7,517 nucleotides of DNA from assembly GCA_034376725.1 (NCBI GenBank), contig JAXMJH010000116.1, positions 1-7,517 of the forward strand, written 5' to 3'. This DNA is from UBA11164 sp034376725 (GTDB taxonomy: Bacteria > Pseudomonadota > Gammaproteobacteria > Xanthomonadales > Xanthomonadaceae). The translations under genes were made by a program, and so were the position numbers. Shown here in pieces: positions 1 to 4,352 of the stretch (position 1 is its first letter; each line of letters opens with the position of its first letter). The notes under the pieces were generated by a model, which had not been told where the DNA came from, ran no database searches, and saw nothing but the letters and a program-made list of their open reading frames with translations.

Positions 1-36
1 CAAAGCGCCGTCTGGCGCGGAGCGGGAGGCTTTCGC
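1..36. repeat. Fragment of a dispersed intergenic repeat with a GCGCC/GGCGC hairpin
   Basis: Bases 5-9 (GCGCC) and 14-18 (GGCGC) form a short stem with a 4-nt loop, followed by AGGCTTTCGC. A related arrangement, with GGCGC then AGGCTTTCGC, is seen at 2034-2067. It lies directly before element A. The left edge of the window cuts it, so its full extent is unknown. Confidence 0.35.
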
Positions 37-113
37 GTAGCCGGGACGCGCGTCGAAACCTATAACCTTCGGCGAACCGAAACATCCCGGTCGCGGGCGT
101 GGCCCGCTCCTAC
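37..113. repeat. Element A, copy 1: GTAG...CTAC-bounded REP/BIME-like repeat with deleted left stem
   Basis: The unit begins GTAGCC and ends CTCCTAC, so GTAG is at the 5' end of both strands, the signature of GTAG-type REP palindromes. Two hairpins are visible: TTCGG-CGAA-CCGAA (68-81) and GCGGGC-GTG-GCCCGC (93-107). It matches 2468-2577 almost base for base from GGACGCGC to CTCCTAC. It lacks the left palindrome present there, GTAGCC being joined almost directly to GGGACGCG. REP elements of this kind are normally spread by RAYT transposases encoded elsewhere; none is in the window. Confidence 0.75.
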
Positions 114-120
114 CGATCCA

Positions 121-190
121 AGCCCCTCTCCCGTGAGGGGAGAGGGGTTGGGGAGAGGGTGACGGCACTTGCTGCCGAAGGCAGGCGCTG
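121..190. repeat. Element B, copy 1: hairpin/G-rich intergenic repeat
   Basis: CCCCTCTCCC (123-132) is perfectly complementary to 138-147, giving a 10-bp stem with a 5-nt loop. A second G-rich arm (150-159) could pair with the same C-arm. The four G-runs 137-140, 144-147, 150-153 and 157-159 fit the G-quadruplex consensus. A small hairpin CGGCA-CTTGC-TGCCG follows, then GGCAGGCGCTG. It differs from copy 2 (1422-1491) at only about two positions. It lies directly after element A and ends 91 nt before the start of the hydroquinone reductase gene. Confidence 0.85.
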
Positions 191-200
191 ATTCGCCTGC
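181..200. repeat. Perfect 7-bp inverted repeat at the end of B copy 1
   Basis: GCAGGCG (181-187) and CGCCTGC (194-200) are exact inverted copies around a 6-nt loop. There is no T-tract, so it is not a terminator. The left arm belongs to element B and the right arm is found only in this copy. The remaining stretch to 270 is G-rich with no recognisable promoter. Confidence 0.6.
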
Positions 201-270
201 AACGCTGCGTCGCCGGGTTGCGGTGGGCGCTGGGTGGGCCAGGGGGTAGGCTGGGGCCATTGGTTACTCG

Positions 271-274
271 GGAG
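271..274 (+). promoter_or_regulatory. Shine-Dalgarno GGAG that fixes the start at 282
   Basis: GGAG at 271-274 lies 7 nt before ATG 282. An upstream in-frame ATG at 234 has no such site and would add 16 residues unlike the family's N-terminus, so 282 is preferred. Confidence 0.7.
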
Positions 275-281
275 CAGCGTC

Positions 282-1253
282 ATGGGTTTGTTGGTTGATG
301 GCATCTGGCACGATCAGTGGTACGACACGTCGGCCAGTGGTGGGCGGTTCGAGCGCAGCAAGGCACAGTTTCGCAATTGGATCACCGCCGATGGCGCGGC
401 CGGGCCGAGCGGCGAGGGTGGCTTTGCCGCCGAGCCGGGGCGATACCATTTATATGTGTCGCTGGCCTGCCCCTGGGCGCATCGGGCGCTGATTTTCCGC
501 AATCTGAAGGGGCTGGCCGGGATGATTCCGGTTTCGGTCACTCACTGGTACATGCGCGAGCACGGCTGGACATTCGCCGATGGGCCGGGCGTGGTGGCCG
601 ATCCGCTGCACCACGCGCAATATTTGCATCAGGTCTATACCGCCGCCGATCCCGGCTATTGCGGCCGGGTCACCGTGCCGGTGCTGTGGGATACCCGGCG
701 CGACACCATCGTCAACAACGAGTCGTCGGAAATCATCCGCATGTTCAATTCGGCCTTCGATGCCGTTGGCGCCACGCCGGGCGATTACTACCCGGAGCCG
801 CTGCGCGCCGAGATCGACGCGCTGAACGCGCGCATCTACGACACGGTGAACAACGGCGTCTACCGCGCCGGCTTCGCCACCACGCAGGATGCCTACCAGG
901 AGGCGGTGGTTCCGCTGTTCGAGACGCTGGACTGGCTGGACCAGCGCCTGGCCACCCGCCGCTACCTGTGCGGCGACGCGCTCACCGAAGCCGACTGGCG
1001 GTTGTTCACCACGCTGGTGCGCTTCGATGCGGTGTACGTGGGCCACTTCAAATGCAACCTGCGACGAATCGCCGACTACCCGCACCTGTCCGGCTACCTG
1101 CGCGAGCTGTACCAACACCCGGCGGTGGCCGGTACGGTGAATTTCGATCACATCAAGAACCACTACTACCAGAGCCACAACACCATCAACCCAACCGGCA
1201 TAGTCCCCGCCGGCCCGGTGTTGAACCTGGACGCCCCGCACGGCAGGGATTGA
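282..1253 (+). CDS. yqjG: Glutathionyl-hydroquinone reductase (Xi-class glutathione S-transferase, YqjG/PcpF family)
   Basis: The predicted cytosolic enzyme uses glutathione to reduce glutathionyl-hydroquinones, releasing the hydroquinone and glutathione disulfide (family knowledge, EC 1.8.5.7). The 323-residue product has the family length. What is seen: the Xi-class catalytic motif CPWAHR at residues 63-68, with Cys63 as the expected nucleophile. The thioredoxin-fold part continues with VPVLWD (132-137) and the glutathione-binding NNESSEI (145-151). The C-terminal helical domain carries GDALTEADWRLF (231-242) and the family tail NHYYQSHNTINPTGIVPAGP (293-312). The start at 282 is set by GGAG 7 nt upstream. 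It appears monocistronic: elements A and B precede it, a repeat-filled gap follows, and the next gene is on the other strand. Nothing is truncated. The family assignment is secure; the physiological quinone substrate is not visible. Confidence 0.93.
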   Translation: MGLLVDGIWHDQWYDTSASGGRFERSKAQFRNWITADGAAGPSGEGGFAAEPGRYHLYVSLACPWAHRALIFRNLKGLAGMIPVSVTHWYMREHGWTFADGPGVVADPLHHAQYLHQVYTAADPGYCGRVTVPVLWDTRRDTIVNNESSEIIRMFNSAFDAVGATPGDYYPEPLRAEIDALNARIYDTVNNGVYRAGFATTQDAYQEAVVPLFETLDWLDQRLATRRYLCGDALTEADWRLFTTLVRFDAVYVGHFKCNLRRIADYPHLSGYLRELYQHPAVAGTVNFDHIKNHYYQSHNTINPTGIVPAGPVLNLDAPHGRD

Positions 1254-1272
1254 GCCGTCGCAGGGAATCGGC

Positions 1273-1291
1273 GGCCCGCCCCGTCCGGGCC
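1273..1291 (+). terminator. Possible weak hairpin terminator after yqjG
   Basis: GGCCCG (1273-1278) and CGGGCC (1286-1291) form a 6-bp stem with a 7-nt loop, 20 nt after the yqjG stop. Only a short TTT (1300-1302) follows at a distance, so an intrinsic terminator is possible but weak. It may simply be part of the repeat field. Confidence 0.3.
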
Positions 1292-1304
1292 GGCGCGCGT
1301 TTGC

Positions 1305-1333
1305 AAGCCCCTCTCGTTTGAGGGGAGAGGCTT
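1305..1333. repeat. Partial B-type hairpin
   Basis: AAGCCCCTCTC (1305-1315) faces GGGGAGAGGCTT (1322-1333), an imperfect version of the C-arm/G-arm hairpin of element B. It lacks the second G-arm and the downstream part of B. Confidence 0.6.
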
Positions 1334-1397
1334 CAGAGCGCCGCACTGCTCGCTTCAGGCCTATGCGCCAGGGGACTCCAGAGCGCCGCGCTCCTCG
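1331..1397. repeat. Degenerate 22-bp direct repeat, 45-bp period
   Basis: Bases 1331-1352 (CTTCAGAGCGCCGC then ACTGCTCG) recur at 1376-1397 (CTCCAGAGCGCCGC then GCTCCTCG) with three mismatches. They lie between the partial and the full B element, suggesting local duplication of the repeat block. Confidence 0.55.
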
Positions 1398-1421
1398 AAC
1401 GGAAAAGGCTTCGGCATTTAT

Positions 1422-1491
1422 AGCCCCTCTCCCTTGAGGGGAGAGGGGTTGGGGAGAGGGTGACAGCACTTGCTGCCGAAGGCAGGCGCTG
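1422..1491. repeat. Element B, copy 2
   Basis: The 10-bp stem is 1424-1433 with 1439-1448, and a second G-arm is at 1451-1460. The four G-runs lie between 1438 and 1460. The first 41 bases are identical to copy 3 starting exactly 700 bp downstream (2122). The tail to GGCAGGCGCTG matches copy 1. In this copy the small hairpin is weakened because CGGCA has become CAGCA. Confidence 0.85.
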
Positions 1492-1590
1492 TTGTTTTGG
1501 CGCTGTGGGTGTCGCTCGATTGCCGAGCGGCGCGGATGCGCGGTGGCTGGGAAAGTACGGCGCCTGCGGCGCCGCCCCCCTCTCTCCAAA

Positions 1591-1616
1591 CCTCTCCCCC
1601 TCGGAGGGGGGAGAGG
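1591..1616 (-). repeat. C-rich 10-bp hairpin, possible weak terminator of the DUF559 gene
   Basis: CCTCTCCCCC (1591-1600) is perfectly complementary to 1607-1616. Read on the minus strand it follows the DUF559 stop by about 36 nt and is followed by TTTGG, so it may act as a weak terminator. Its composition shows it is a further relative of the element B stem. Confidence 0.5.
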
Positions 1617-1651
1617 CTTAAAAGCGGCGCGGTTGTCGTTCGGCAGTGCGG

Positions 1652-1990
1652 TCAGCGCTTTAGCGCGGCGTGGATGGCTTCGAGGACCGACTCGGTGCGC
1701 GCCAGGATATCGTGATTCCAGAACCGCAGAACGCTATAGCCTTGCGCGGCCAGCCAATCGGCGCGGGCTTGGTCGTATGCGACGGCATCGGCGTGCTGGC
1801 TGCCGTCGGCTTCGATGATGATCCGGCGTTCCTGACAGACGAAATCGACGACATAGGGCCCAATAGGCACCTGCCGTCCAAAACGCACCCCGGCCATGCG
1901 CCCGGCGCGCAGGTGCTGCCACAACCGCGCCTCGGCATCTGTGGGTTCCCGCCGCATCGAGCGGGCCAGCGACAGCAATCGGTCGGTCAT
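1652..1990 (-). CDS. DUF559-domain protein, Vsr/PD-(D/E)XK endonuclease-like
   Basis: A 112-residue protein that is essentially one DUF559 domain, related to Vsr-type very-short-patch-repair endonucleases (family knowledge). What is seen: the N-terminal helix ending in EPTDAEARLWQHLRAG (15-30), then FGRQVPIGPYVVDFVCQE (37-54) and IIIEADGSQH (57-66). Near the C-terminus is YDQARADWLAAQGYSVLRFW (72-91) followed by NHDIL. Asp49, Glu60, Asp62 and His66 are the conserved candidates for a metal site. ATG 1990 gives the usual family N-terminus, although no clear Shine-Dalgarno precedes it. It is alone on its strand in a repeat field, between B copies 2 and 3. DNA cleavage by such solitary DUF559 proteins is not well established, so nuclease activity is an inference. 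Other possibilities are a repair protein or a selfish passenger of the repeats. Confidence 0.85.
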   Translation of the reverse strand: MTDRLLSLARSMRREPTDAEARLWQHLRAGRMAGVRFGRQVPIGPYVVDFVCQERRIIIEADGSQHADAVAYDQARADWLAAQGYSVLRFWNHDILARTESVLEAIHAALKR

Positions 1991-2033
1991 TGGCGTGCGA
2001 AAGGTTCCATCCCCTGCCTGGGCAGAGCATAGC

Positions 2034-2067
2034 GAAGCCGCCAGCCAGGCGCACGAAAGGCTTTCGC
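2034..2067. repeat. Repeat related to the left window edge, with CGAAAG/CTTTCG palindrome
   Basis: It resembles bases 1-36: a GGCGC block followed by AGGCTTTCGC. CGAAAG (2054-2059) and CTTTCG (2061-2066) form a near-perfect palindrome. It lies upstream of the DUF559 start on that gene's strand. Confidence 0.4.
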
Positions 2068-2094
2068 AAGTGGTACGGCAGCGTCCTTGCTCTC

Positions 2095-2113
2095 AAGCCC
2101 CTTTCCCGTTGAG
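2095..2113. repeat. Truncated B-type arm directly before B copy 3
   Basis: AAGCCCC then TTTCCCGTTGAG copies the first part of element B with one C-to-T change and stops before the G-arm. A full copy begins 9 nt later, suggesting an insertion into, or partial duplication of, an older copy. Confidence 0.55.
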
Positions 2114-2121
2114 CCTTTTGA

Positions 2122-2191
2122 AGCCCCTCTCCCTTGAGGGGAGAGGGGTTGGGGAGAGGGTGGCGGCACCTGCTGCCGACGGCGGCGGCAT
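2122..2191. repeat. Element B, copy 3
   Basis: The stem is 2124-2133 with 2139-2148, the second G-arm is 2151-2160, and the CGGCA-CCTGC-TGCCG hairpin is kept. It is identical to copy 2 over the first 41 bases, then diverges (GGCGGCGGCA in place of GGCAGGCGCT). It ends about 37 nt before the hicB-like start and so probably lies in its promoter or leader. Confidence 0.85.
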
Positions 2192-2217
2192 TGTAAACTC
2201 GGGGCGGGCAGCACTGT

Positions 2218-2222
2218 GGGAG
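2218..2222 (+). promoter_or_regulatory. Shine-Dalgarno GGGAG for the HicB-like gene
   Basis: GGGAG lies 6 nt before ATG 2229. The in-frame GTG at 2226 would leave only 3 nt of spacing, so ATG 2229 is preferred. The site immediately follows the end of B copy 3. Confidence 0.7.
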
Positions 2223-2228
2223 AACGTG

Positions 2229-2444
2229 ATGACGCGACAATTCGATGTGAGCGTTGAAAAGGATGCCGAGGGCTACTTTGTCGCTTCGGTTCCGGCGTTG
2301 CCCGGCTGTCACAGTCAGGCCAGATCGCTGGATGAATTGATGTCGCGAATCCGCGAAGCGATCGAGCTGTGTCTGGAGGTAAACGGCGAGTTGCCGGAGC
2401 CGCTCGACTTCGTCGGCGTCCAGCGTGTGTCGGTCGCTGCGTGA
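2229..2444 (+). CDS. hicB: Short HicB-family antitoxin (UPF0150), toxin partner missing
   Basis: The 71-residue protein matches the compact HicB fold that binds and neutralises the HicA mRNA interferase in type II toxin-antitoxin pairs (family knowledge). What is seen: FDVSVEKDAEGYFVASVPAL (5-24), then PGCHSQARSLDELMSRIREA (25-44), the glycine/proline and 'S-L-D-E' signature of the family. No C-terminal HTH or ribbon-helix-helix domain follows, so it belongs to the short class of about 70 residues. In that class hicA normally follows with overlapping stop and start. Here the stop TGA overlaps GTG 2441 (GTGA), and nine codons reading VTKLPSLIR follow. This resembles a HicA start, but the sequence then runs into element A. 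The antitoxin therefore looks orphaned. It could act alone as a regulator or on a HicA from another locus; either is speculation. Confidence 0.82.
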   Translation: MTRQFDVSVEKDAEGYFVASVPALPGCHSQARSLDELMSRIREAIELCLEVNGELPEPLDFVGVQRVSVAA

Positions 2445-2467
2445 CCAAGCTGCCAAGCCTCATTCGA
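2441..2467 (+). pseudogene. hicA: Remnant of a hicA toxin gene start, cut off by element A
   Basis: GTG 2441 overlaps the hicB-like stop in the GTGA arrangement typical of hicB-hicA pairs. The nine codons read VTKLPSLIR, comparable with the M-[ST]-x-L-P start of many HicA proteins. Element A begins at GTAG 2468, and no HicA-like GSH motif or later part exists before the HAD gene. Nine codons are too few for a firm call; position and overlap carry most of the argument. Confidence 0.4.
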
Positions 2468-2577
2468 GTAGCCTGGATTGCAGCGCAGCGAAAATCCGGG
2501 ACGGCCAGGACGCGCATCGAAACCCATAACCTCCGGCGAACCGAAACATTCCGGTCGCGGGCGTGGCCCGCTCCTAC
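2468..2577. repeat. Element A, copy 2: complete GTAG-type BIME-like repeat
   Basis: Left palindrome: CCTGGATT (2472-2479) pairs with AATCCGGG (one G-T pair), beginning at GTAGCC, a typical REP. The right palindrome GCGGGC-GTG-GCCCGC (2557-2571) ends in CTCCTAC, so a second GTAG REP reads on the minus strand. Between them is the stretch shared with copy 1 (GGACGCGC through CCGAAACAT). Two REPs facing each other make a BIME-like unit. Confidence 0.75.
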
Positions 2578-2590
2578 TGGTGCTGGTGAT

Positions 2591-2630
2591 GGGAGAGGGT
2601 GGCGGGCACTCGCTGCCGAAGGCAGGCGGT
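2591..2630. repeat. Element B, copy 4, 5'-truncated
   Basis: Only the second G-arm GGGAGAGGGT (2591-2600), the GGCA...TGCC hairpin and GGCAGGCGGT remain. The C-arm and first G-arm are gone, so neither the long hairpin nor the quadruplex can form. It follows element A as at 37-190 and ends 11 nt before the HAD start. Confidence 0.75.
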
Positions 2631-2641
2631 ATCATGGCCGG

Positions 2642-3373
2642 ATGACGAGACTTCATCCGATTGGGCTGGTTGGATTCGACGGCGACGATACCCTTTGGCG
2701 CAGCGAGGATTATTACCAGGCGGCGCATGCCGAATTCGAGGCGGTGGTCGGTAATTACATCGATCTGGCCGATGTCCGGGTGCATGATCGGTTGCTTGAG
2801 GTCGAGCGGCGGAATATTGCGTTGTTCGGCTATGGCGCGAAGGGCATGACGCTGTCGATGATCGAGGCGGCCATCGTGCTCACCGACGAGCGCATTTCGG
2901 CCAGCGATCTGCATCGGCTGGTCGAGCTGGGCAAGCGGGTGTTGCAGCATCCGGTCGAATTGCTGCCGGGCATCCGGGCGGCGGTCGAGGCGGTGGCGGC
3001 GGTGCATCCGGTGGTGTTGATCACCAAGGGCGATCTGTTTCATCAGGAGGCCAAGGTGGCGCGGTCGGGGTTGAGCGATCTGTTTCAGCGCATCGAGATC
3101 GTCTCGGAGAAAGACCCGGCCTGCTACGCGCGGGTGCTGCGCGAATTCGGCCAGCCGGCGTCGGGTTTTGCGATGGTCGGCAATTCGCTGCGCTCGGACA
3201 TTGATCCGGTGGTCCGACTCGGCGGCTGGGGCATCCATATTCCGTATCACGTCACCTGGGCGCACGAGGCCGAGCACGACGTGGACGCGGATGAACCGCG
3301 CTGCGTGGCGATTCACAGCGCGGCCGATCTGCCCGAGGCGCTGGCGGAAATCGAGCGCCGGGCCGCGGCCTGA
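2642..3373 (+). CDS. HAD-superfamily hydrolase
   Basis: The 243-residue protein has all four HAD motifs. Motif I FDGDDT (12-17) has nucleophile Asp13 and acid/base Asp15. Motif II is Thr128 in LITKGD. Motif III is Lys157 in SEKDP. Motif IV is GNSLRSD (180-186) with Asp186. The roughly 110-residue helical insert between motifs I and II indicates a type C1 cap. It probably hydrolyses a small phosphorylated metabolite; the substrate cannot be read from sequence. ATG 2642 places motif I at the usual distance from the N-terminus, though the Shine-Dalgarno is weak. The same frame is open back to GTG 2441 and beyond, across element A, so a longer coupled product cannot be excluded. It ends 1 nt before the ELM1-family gene, so the two are very probably co-transcribed. 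Confidence 0.9.
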   Translation: MTRLHPIGLVGFDGDDTLWRSEDYYQAAHAEFEAVVGNYIDLADVRVHDRLLEVERRNIALFGYGAKGMTLSMIEAAIVLTDERISASDLHRLVELGKRVLQHPVELLPGIRAAVEAVAAVHPVVLITKGDLFHQEAKVARSGLSDLFQRIEIVSEKDPACYARVLREFGQPASGFAMVGNSLRSDIDPVVRLGGWGIHIPYHVTWAHEAEHDVDADEPRCVAIHSAADLPEALAEIERRAAA

Positions 3374-3374
3374 C

Positions 3375-4352
3375 ATGGCCGGGATCTGGGCGCTCAGCGA
3401 TGGCGCCGCCGGCAATCGGCGGCAGGCGCTGGCGCTGGCCCAGGCGCTGGCGCTCACCCTGGCCGACAGCCCGGTGCGCGAATGGACCGTGCCGGCGCGC
3501 GCGCCCTGGCGCTGGCTTGCGCCGCGCAGGCTGCCGGGCAGCGATCGCGCATTCGGCGAAGACTTCGCCCAGGCGCTAGGTCAGCCACCCCTGCTGGCTG
3601 TGGGTTGCGGTCGGCAGGCGGCGCTGGCGACCCGCGTGCTGCGCGCCCGCGGCAGCCGGGTGGTGCAGATTCTCGACCCGCGCATCGCGCCGGCGCACTG
3701 GGATGCCCTTGTGGTGCCCCGCCATGATCGCGTGCGCGGCGCCAACGTCATCACCACGCTGGGCAGTCTGAACGCCATCGATGATCGCTGGCTGGCCGAT
3801 GGCGCGGTGGCATTTCCGGCGCTGGCCGCCGATTCCGCGCCGCGCACGGTGTTGTTGCTCGGCGGGCCGATCGCCGGGGTACCGCTCGATGCCGACTGGT
3901 GGGCGCACCTGGCCGACACCCTGGATGCCTGGCTGACGCGCGATGGCGGCACGCTGTGGGTCAGCGGCTCGCGGCGGACGCCCGCCTGGCTGGCCGATGC
4001 GGTGCGCGCGCGCTATGCGCCGCGCGGCGCGCGGCTGTGGTTCGGCGATTGCGACGGCGAAAATCCCTACGCGGCGTTTCTGGCTGGCGCCGATCGGATC
4101 ATCGCCTCGCCCGATTCGATCAACCTGATCAGCGAGGCCTGCGCCACCGGCGTTCCGGTGTCCATCGCGCTCGGGCCGAGCGGAGAGGCGAGCACGGCGG
4201 TCGCAGCCCGCCGGCACCGGCAATTCATCGCGGCGCTGCTGGAAACCGGCCGCGCCCGGCCGCTGCAAGGCCAGCCGTCGGACTGGCCGGTACGGCCACT
4301 GCGCGAGCTGCCTGACGTGGTGGCAAAGTTAGCCCGATTGCTCGGCCTTTGA
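3375..4352 (+). CDS. ELM1-family protein (DUF1022/COG3660, GT-B-like fold)
   Basis: The 325-residue protein belongs to the bacterial family annotated 'mitochondrial fission ELM1 family', named after a plant protein. The bacterial role is not settled and a GT-B glycosyltransferase-like fold is commonly proposed. What is seen: N-terminal WALSDGAAGNRRQALALA (5-22), VGCGRQAALATRVL (76-89), ILDPRI (99-104), then RHDRVRGANVITTLGSLN (116-133). The second half has the glycine turn LLGGP (161-165), SGSRRTP (197-203), and NPYAAFLAGADRI (230-242) followed by SPDSINLISEACATGVPV (245-262). There is no signal peptide or membrane segment. ATG 3375 is one base after the HAD stop, implying translational coupling. 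A 14-bp direct repeat (3423-3436 and 3441-3454) encodes the QALAL-QALAL stretch. Its last 24 bases overlap the convergent glnE 3' end. Confidence 0.88.
   Translation: MAGIWALSDGAAGNRRQALALAQALALTLADSPVREWTVPARAPWRWLAPRRLPGSDRAFGEDFAQALGQPPLLAVGCGRQAALATRVLRARGSRVVQILDPRIAPAHWDALVVPRHDRVRGANVITTLGSLNAIDDRWLADGAVAFPALAADSAPRTVLLLGGPIAGVPLDADWWAHLADTLDAWLTRDGGTLWVSGSRRTPAWLADAVRARYAPRGARLWFGDCDGENPYAAFLAGADRIIASPDSINLISEACATGVPVSIALGPSGEASTAVAARRHRQFIAALLETGRARPLQGQPSDWPVRPLRELPDVVAKLARLLGL

Larger units (their letters stand above)
1254..1651. other. Repeat-filled intergenic region between yqjG and the DUF559 gene
   Basis: No credible gene is seen in these 398 bases; the open frames present on both strands are low-complexity readings of GC-rich repeats. 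Contents in order: a 6-bp hairpin (1273-1291), a partial B-like hairpin (1305-1333), a degenerate 22-bp direct repeat with a 45-bp period (1331-1397), a full B element (1422-1491) and a C-rich hairpin (1591-1616). Confidence 0.7.

Noticed and set aside
317..1321. Second plus-strand open frame overlapping yqjG
   Set aside because: It is an out-of-frame reading, rich in Arg, Ala and Gly; the catalytic CPWAHR motif is in the other frame.
450..1589. Long minus-strand open frame opposite yqjG
   Set aside because: It is the antisense reading of a clear glutathionyl-hydroquinone reductase gene, continues into repeats and shows no protein family.
121..2191. CRISPR array from the repeated CCCCTCTCCC units
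   Set aside because: There are only three full copies, separated by 700-1300 bp and by genes, with no regular spacers and no cas genes.
1422..2191. Classical insertion sequence bounded by element B
   Set aside because: The flanking repeats are direct, not terminal inverted; no transposase is present and no target-site duplication was found.
2315..3457. Minus-strand open frame opposite the HAD gene
   Set aside because: It is antisense to a gene with all four HAD motifs and has no recognisable content of its own.
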